Below, piece after piece: positions 6,579-9,374 of a stretch of 9,374 nt of DNA (positions are counted from its first letter, which is position 1; every line of letters begins with the position of its first letter). The stretch covers positions 1 through 9,374 of the forward strand of contig WFTX01000298.1 in assembly GCA_015485235.1 (NCBI GenBank), written 5' to 3'. The position numbers and the translations under genes are program-made. The notes below the pieces were generated by a model. That model was not told where the DNA came from, did no database searches, and saw nothing but the letters and a program-made list of their open reading frames with translations. Source of the DNA: Nitrospirota bacterium (GTDB taxonomy: Bacteria; Nitrospirota; Thermodesulfovibrionia; Thermodesulfovibrionales; JdFR-85).

Positions 6579-6818
6579 ATGAAGACCATCAAGACTTCAG
6601 TGACCATCCCTGATGAATTATACAGGGAGGCAAAGAGCCTTTCCGGAAATTTCAGTGCCATCGTGAGCAGGGCGTTGAGAGAATACCTGCAGACCGAAAA
6701 GATAAAGAAGGCAATCGATAGCTTTGGTAAATGGGAGGAAAGAGAATCTTCCAGTGTCGAAATTGTAAATGCCTTGAGAGAGGAAGATGACAGAAGGCGG
6801 ACAGACTGTCCTGGTTGA
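6579..6818 (+). CDS. Ribbon-helix-helix antitoxin, VapB-type
   Basis: This is the likely antitoxin of a type II pair. The 79-residue protein begins with a basic strand KTIKTSVTIPDELY (2-15), followed by two predicted helices typical of the CopG/Arc ribbon-helix-helix DNA-binding fold. It ends with a charged toxin-binding tail containing FGKWEERESSSVEIVNALR. Such proteins dimerise, bind the operon's promoter and mask the PIN toxin. Its reading frame overlaps the toxin start by 32 nt, a common arrangement for coupled expression. AAGGA at 6566-6570 supports the ATG. The pair is the only plus-strand gene cluster in the window and adjoins repeat-rich DNA, consistent with horizontal arrival (inference). 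Confidence 0.88.
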   Translation: MKTIKTSVTIPDELYREAKSLSGNFSAIVSRALREYLQTEKIKKAIDSFGKWEERESSSVEIVNALREEDDRRRTDCPG

Positions 6819-7188
6819 CACAGACGTTGCCATCGACTTTCTGAGGGGAAGAGAATACGCGAGGAGTCTTTTGCTTCCTCTCTGGAGTGAAAATCTTGCA
6901 TTCATAAGTATTCTTTCCATTTACGAGTTGTATGCCGGTATGAGAGAGAATGAAAAGGACAAAACAGAGGATTTCATGAGGGCCTTTCAGATTGAGCCTG
7001 TAACAGTTGAGGTAGCGAGAGAGGCCGGGAAGATTTACAGAAACTACCGTCAAAAGGGTTTGACCCTTACAACAGCAGACTGCATTATCGCTGCTACTGC
7101 GCGGGTAAGGGGTCATAAAATCGCCACAAACAACACATCACACTATCCACAGAAGGGCATACTCTTCAGGGGTTTCCCCGGTCGGTGA
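6787..7188 (+). CDS. PIN-domain ribonuclease toxin, VapC-type
   Basis: VapC toxins are metal-dependent endoribonucleases that cut tRNA or rRNA and stop growth. This 133-residue protein has the PIN order of acidic residues: D11 in VLVDTDVAIDFLRG, E47 in IYELYAG and D98 in TTADCIIAATA. A final conserved segment ATNNTSHYP at 113-121 lies where the last active-site residue or backbone contact normally falls; here it is Asn rather than the more common Arg-Asn or Asp. The toxin is therefore probably active. GAGAGG precedes the ATG inside the antitoxin frame. The target RNA cannot be inferred. The gene ends 13 bp from the convergent tRNA-Ala. Confidence 0.92.
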   Translation: MTEGGQTVLVDTDVAIDFLRGREYARSLLLPLWSENLAFISILSIYELYAGMRENEKDKTEDFMRAFQIEPVTVEVAREAGKIYRNYRQKGLTLTTADCIIAATARVRGHKIATNNTSHYPQKGILFRGFPGR

Positions 7189-7201
7189 TCAGGAAGGGAT
7201 A

Positions 7202-7277
7202 TGGTGGACGGTAGGGGATTCGAACCCCCGGCCCCCACGTTGCGAACGTGGTGCTCTCCCAGCTGAGCTAACCGCCC
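7202..7277 (-). tRNA. tRNA-Ala (anticodon CGC)
   Basis: The minus strand folds into a full cloverleaf. The acceptor GGGCGGT pairs with ACCGTCC and includes the G3-U70 wobble that marks alanine tRNAs. The D arm is GCTC/GAGC. The anticodon stem CCACG/CGTGG holds the loop TTCGCAA with anticodon CGC, reading GCG. The T arm has loop TTCGAAT. The 3' CCA is encoded (7202-7204). It lies downstream of the lytic transglycosylase in the same direction and convergent with the toxin gene. Confidence 0.97.
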
Positions 7278-7358
7278 ACGTTGTAACAGCCTTATTAATT
7301 TTACGGGATTTCCCCCTCAAACATCCAGACCGCCTAAAACCTGTTCTCTCTTCCTGCC

Positions 7359-8024
7359 TCAGAATGATCTCATGTTATTCAGGTAGATGGGAGAGTTGGT
7401 GAACATGGTTGTGCCGTCCTTCAGGATGACCCTGTAGATCCTGGTAGTTGTGCCTCCGCCCTGATACCTGGAGAGTATCTTTCTTACATACTCCCTTGTC
7501 TCCCTGATGGGAGGCACCATCCCGTATTTTTCGACCACCGTGGGGCCTGCGTTATAGGCGGCAAGGGCGAGCTCGAGATCACCGAACCGTTCTATCAGAT
7601 ATTTCAGATACCTCGTGCCTCCGTCTATGTTCGCCTCCGGGTCAAAGGGGTTCCGGACACCGAGTTCCTTTGCCGTCTCCGGCATCAGTTGCATCAGCCC
7701 GAGGGCGCCCTTGCGGCTTCTTGCACGGGGGTCCCAGTTTGATTCAACCTCAATCACCGATTTTACGAGTTCAGGGCTCAGACCGTACTCCCGGGCCTTC
7801 CTCTCGGCAAGACTGTTCATCTCTCCCCTGCTCAGTCTTCTGATCCGCCTTTTTGAGGTCCTCTGCCGAGGGCTGTCACGGGATACAAGGCGGGCCTCCT
7901 TTACAGGAGGAGAGTCGGTAAAGTGGATCACACCCTTTTCATCCACATACCTGTAAATGGCACCTTCTGCAGAAAGGGCGAGGATGAATAACAAAGATAT
8001 GGTTATTATTGCTGTTTTTTTCAT
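7359..8024 (-). CDS. Lytic transglycosylase (SLT family) with DUF4124-like N-terminus
   Basis: The enzyme cleaves peptidoglycan glycan strands to form 1,6-anhydroMurNAc ends in the periplasm. With the start at MKKTAII the protein has 221 residues: a signal peptide at about 1-22, a DUF4124-like segment IYRYVDEKGVIHFTDSP at 23-39, a basic linker (residues 51-64), and the SLT domain at about 70-188. The catalytic Glu is in EVESNWDP (E94), with GALGLMQLMP at 106-115 and AYNAGP at 156-161. A longer frame reaches 8105, but its first 27 codons run across a perfect TTGACA-17-TATATT promoter, so the inner ATG is preferred. No Shine-Dalgarno precedes that ATG. The C-terminus carries IYRVILKDGTTMFTNSP (196-212), resembling the N-terminal segment. 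Confidence 0.9.
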   Translation of the reverse strand: MKKTAIITISLLFILALSAEGAIYRYVDEKGVIHFTDSPPVKEARLVSRDSPRQRTSKRRIRRLSRGEMNSLAERKAREYGLSPELVKSVIEVESNWDPRARSRKGALGLMQLMPETAKELGVRNPFDPEANIDGGTRYLKYLIERFGDLELALAAYNAGPTVVEKYGMVPPIRETREYVRKILSRYQGGGTTTRIYRVILKDGTTMFTNSPIYLNNMRSF

Positions 8025-8031
8025 TAAAGAC

Positions 8032-8060
8032 AATATAACATGAAGGACGGGTATTGTCAA
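8032..8060 (-). promoter_or_regulatory. Sigma70-type promoter of the lytic transglycosylase
   Basis: TTGACA at 8060-8055, a 17 bp spacer and TATATT at 8037-8032 give a near-perfect housekeeping promoter. The -10 ends 7 nt before the ATG at 8024, so the transcript should begin at or within 1-2 nt of the start codon, implying a leaderless message. Confidence 0.75.
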
Positions 8061-8091
8061 GGAAGACAGGAGGGATAACAACTGCTCCCCT

Positions 8092-8115
8092 CCCCCCTCC
8101 CTCATGGGAGGGGGG
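8092..8115. terminator. G/C-rich 10 bp hairpin between tusA and the transglycosylase
   Basis: CCCCCCTCCC and GGGAGGGGGG form a perfect 10 bp stem with loop TCAT, downstream of tusA and upstream of the next promoter. There is no T-run on either strand. It may be a Rho-assisted or non-canonical terminator for tusA, or block 3' decay. The G-runs could also form a quadruplex on one strand. Confidence 0.45.
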
Positions 8116-8194
8116 GCTTTCAGGGAAAACAGATCAGGGCAGATTCTGCCTTCGCAAGGTGAGCGGGGAGGTCAAATCTTCACGGCCGGGTTTT

Positions 8195-8431
8195 CTACTT
8201 CTTCTTTATGAAAAATGAGATCACGCCGCCGTCTTCCCTGGTCTCAAGAAGTTCATGCCCGAGACGGTCAAGGAGGGCGGGGATATCGGACTTCGAGCCG
8301 GGATCGGTCGTGACCACCTCCAGTACCTGGCCGGCCTCAATGGAATCAAGGGCCTTCTTTGTCTTGAGCACCGGCATGGGACAGTTCATCCCCTTGGTGT
8401 CCAGTGTCTGATCAGGTTTTATCTCTGACAT
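8195..8431 (-). CDS. tusA: TusA-family sulfur carrier protein
   Basis: The 78-residue protein has the family signature NCPMPVLKTKKAL with the sulfur-accepting cysteine C17 in CPMP, and the compact beta-alpha-beta-alpha pattern ending in GGVISFFIKKK. TusA-like proteins carry persulfide sulfur to tRNA thiolation, molybdopterin synthesis or dissimilatory sulfur enzymes. Which of these applies here is not shown, as no dsr, rhodanese or tusBCD gene is present. It is a monocistronic-looking gene: AAGGAGGT (8443-8436) lies 5 nt before the ATG, and upstream is a predicted promoter with an overlapping dyad. It could equally be one of the YedF/SirA-like paralogues, so the symbol is a family name. Confidence 0.88.
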   Translation of the reverse strand: MSEIKPDQTLDTKGMNCPMPVLKTKKALDSIEAGQVLEVVTTDPGSKSDIPALLDRLGHELLETREDGGVISFFIKKK

Positions 8432-8473
8432 AAAAACCTCCTTATGTAAAATTGTCTAAACCAAAGGCTTAGG

Positions 8474-8512
8474 GTTTAGTATATTCTAAACTAATTGATA
8501 AAGTTTATTCAA
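8474..8512 (-). promoter_or_regulatory. tusA promoter with dyad operator over the -10
   Basis: On the minus strand TTGAAT (8512-8507), an 18 bp spacer and TAGAAT (8488-8483) make a plausible promoter. The -10 lies inside GTTTAGTATATTCTAAAC (8474-8491), an 18 bp dyad symmetric at 16 positions. A third half-site CTAAACC occurs at 8456-8462, between the -10 and the ribosome site. This layout suits a repressor; the regulator is not identifiable from the window. Confidence 0.5.
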
Positions 8513-8534
8513 ACGAACCTGAAAGCCGGTCAAA

Positions 8535-8603
8535 GGTTATTAGTTACTGGTTATTGGTATATTAGTGTATTGGTCACTCAACCTCAACCTTGACCTTGAC
8601 CTC
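8535..8603 (+). repeat. Composite tandem repeat, copy 2
   Basis: From 8535 to about 8574 there are 7 bp units (GTTATTA, GTTACTG, GTTATTG) and then 8 bp units (GTATATTA, GTGTATTG). They are followed by GTCACTCAACC and hexamers CAACCT and TTGACC up to about 8602. It is the shortest of the three copies and lies between tusA and the GYD gene in the same orientation as the other two. Confidence 0.8.
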
Positions 8604-8618
8604 ATCTTCCCGGCGCCT

Positions 8619-8648
8619 TTCCGGATAAGGGGAAGGGGGAATCCGGAA
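8619..8648 (-). terminator. Hairpin just after the GYD gene
   Basis: TTCCGGAT (8619-8626) and ATCCGGAA (8641-8648) are perfect 8 bp inverted arms around a 14 nt purine-rich loop. The structure lies 3 bp downstream of the GYD stop codon. There is no U-tract, so intrinsic termination is doubtful; 3' end protection is an alternative. Confidence 0.4.
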
Positions 8649-8651
8649 TGG

Positions 8652-8936
8652 TTATTTCAGTTTATTTATCAGTTCGTTCACGGGCATTGCAGCCAGGCTC
8701 AGAAGCTGAACAGTGCCTCTCGATCCTATCTCCACGGACATCTTCATTACTGTCTCGTTGTCCGGGGCCTCCACGATGTTGACGAAGTCATAGGGCCCCA
8801 GGACTGCGTACTGTTCCTTGACTGTCACCCCCATTGTCTCGAGTTCCCTGTTTACCTCGAGAATCCTTTCAGGGTTTTCCTTGAGGGTCTTCCTTCCCTC
8901 GTCCGTAAGGGTACTGAGGATAATGTAATGTGCCAT
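8652..8936 (-). CDS. GYD-domain protein
   Basis: The 94-residue protein matches the GYD family, small ferredoxin-like alpha-beta proteins found in many bacteria and archaea whose biochemical role is not established. It begins with a strand MAHYIILSTLT, then a charged helix (residues 11-34), then VKEQYAVLGPYDFVNIVEAP, which carries the family's Gly-Tyr-Asp signature (GPYD). The second half ends VQLLSLAAMPVNELINKL. GAGGAG just before the ATG supports the start at 8936; the same frame stays open to 9119, but that extension runs through a hairpin and looks non-coding. TATACT at 8971-8966 is a weak -10 candidate. The gene is flanked by two direct copies of the composite tandem repeat. Confidence 0.88.
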   Translation of the reverse strand: MAHYIILSTLTDEGRKTLKENPERILEVNRELETMGVTVKEQYAVLGPYDFVNIVEAPDNETVMKMSVEIGSRGTVQLLSLAAMPVNELINKLK

Positions 8937-9022
8937 GGACTCCTCCTCATTCTTCCCCCTTCCTGAGTATATTTTACACCATTCAGCCCGGTGAGTGCAG
9001 GTCTTTTCTCTGCGATGAAGAT

Positions 9023-9083
9023 ACCCTGCGGCCACGATACGGGCAAGTCCGAAACGGACTCGTATCGAGCAAGACCGCAGGGT
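9023..9083. repeat. 61 bp hairpin with TCGATACGA-family core
   Basis: The outer stem ACCCTGCGG/CCGCAGGGT is 9 bp. After an internal loop a 7 bp stem forms (CGATACG/CGTATCG). The tip is AGTCCG/CGGACT with an AAA loop, offset by small bulges. The right half contains the reverse complement of the 15-mer GCTCGATACGAGTCC that also occurs at 5914-5928. It lies upstream of the GYD gene and resembles a REP-type extragenic palindrome. Confidence 0.7.
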
Positions 9084-9130
9084 TAGCGAGCGCTCTGCAT
9101 ATTCAGAGTTCTGTGGCACCGGGGGATGGT

Positions 9131-9265
9131 GTTGGTCATTGGTAACTGGTAACTGGTTATTGGTTATTGGTTATTGGTCATTGGTCATTGGTGTATTGGG
9201 TACTCAACCTTGACCTTAGCCTGTCTTTTCCCCCTGCACGCTTTAACCTCAGCCTCAAACTCAGA
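9131..9265 (+). repeat. Composite tandem repeat, copy 3
   Basis: From 9131 to about 9200 there are 7 bp units (GTCATTG, GTAACTG, GTTATTG) ending in one 8 bp unit (GTGTATTG). Then come GGTACTCAACC and the hexamers TTGACC and TTAGCC to about 9222. A pyrimidine stretch with CACGCTTTAACCTC follows, matching the tail of copy 1. The region from 8937 to the window end has no supported gene. Confidence 0.83.
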
Positions 9266-9351
9266 GCCGGCCTCTCTTCATCCCAAACTTGCCATTTGAC
9301 TTAACAGTCAGTATTATGGGCAGGAAGGTACTGGCTTTACCGCTCATTCTC

Positions 9352-9371
9352 AGCGGACATCCCTGTCCGCT
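9352..9371. other. Hairpin at the window edge
   Basis: AGCGGACA and TGTCCGCT form a perfect 8 bp stem with loop TCCC, three bases before the window ends. It may be a terminator or the start of a longer structured repeat; the flanking sequence is not available. Confidence 0.5.
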
Positions 9372-9374
9372 TCC

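Noticed and set aside
7202..7232. tRNA-Ala 3' end as an attachment site for an integrated island
   Set aside because: I could not find a duplicate of the tRNA 3' sequence within the window, and no integrase gene is present.
8025..8105. N-terminal 27-residue extension of the lytic transglycosylase
   Set aside because: It would place a perfect sigma70 promoter inside the coding region and put residues before a clean signal peptide.
8937..9119. N-terminal extension of the GYD protein
   Set aside because: The frame runs through the 9023-9083 hairpin, and a good ribosome site precedes the inner ATG at 8936.

Overview
This 9.4 kb window comes from a bacterial chromosome of moderately high GC content. 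Almost all genes lie on the minus strand in tightly packed, overlapping operons. Hfq, a short-form (HisZ-dependent type) HisG, a sensor with a c-type heme motif, TusA and a GYD-domain protein together suggest a Gram-negative, possibly sulfur-metabolising anaerobe such as Nitrospirota or Desulfobacterota. That placement is inference; no marker in the window settles it.

Reading the minus strand from right to left, the core block is murA (4420-5679), hisG (3803-4423), a membrane sensor-kinase-like protein (2460-3803), hfq (2163-2414) and a NUDIX hydrolase (1768-2166). Start and stop codons overlap at murA/hisG (GTGA), hisG/kinase (TGATG) and hfq/NUDIX (ATGA), which implies translational coupling. 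A 265 bp gap holding a 159 bp inverted-repeat element follows. Then comes a PpiD/SurA-N-like anchored chaperone (834-1502) overlapping trpF (208-837). The block thus mixes cell-wall synthesis, histidine and tryptophan synthesis, RNA regulation and envelope protein folding.

The stretch 5680-6578 carries no convincing gene but is rich in structure. A 26 bp inverted repeat (5790-5815 and 6461-6486) bounds about 700 bp containing a second 30 bp inverted repeat and a run of hairpins. Next to it, on the plus strand, is a toxin-antitoxin pair with a ribbon-helix-helix antitoxin and a VapC-type PIN toxin (6579-7188), followed by a convergent tRNA-Ala(CGC) at 7202-7277.

Further right on the minus strand are a lytic transglycosylase with a consensus-like promoter abutting its start codon (7359-8024), tusA (8195-8431) with a dyad overlapping its predicted -10, and a GYD-domain gene (8652-8936).

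Two repeat families run through the non-coding DNA. One is a composite repeat of 7/8 bp tandem units followed by CAACCT-like hexamers, present three times in the same orientation (62-205, 8535-8603, 9131-9265). The other is a dyad with core TCGATACGA, present four times: three within the 5790-6486 element and once in a large hairpin at 9023-9083. These repeats are the least explained part of the window.
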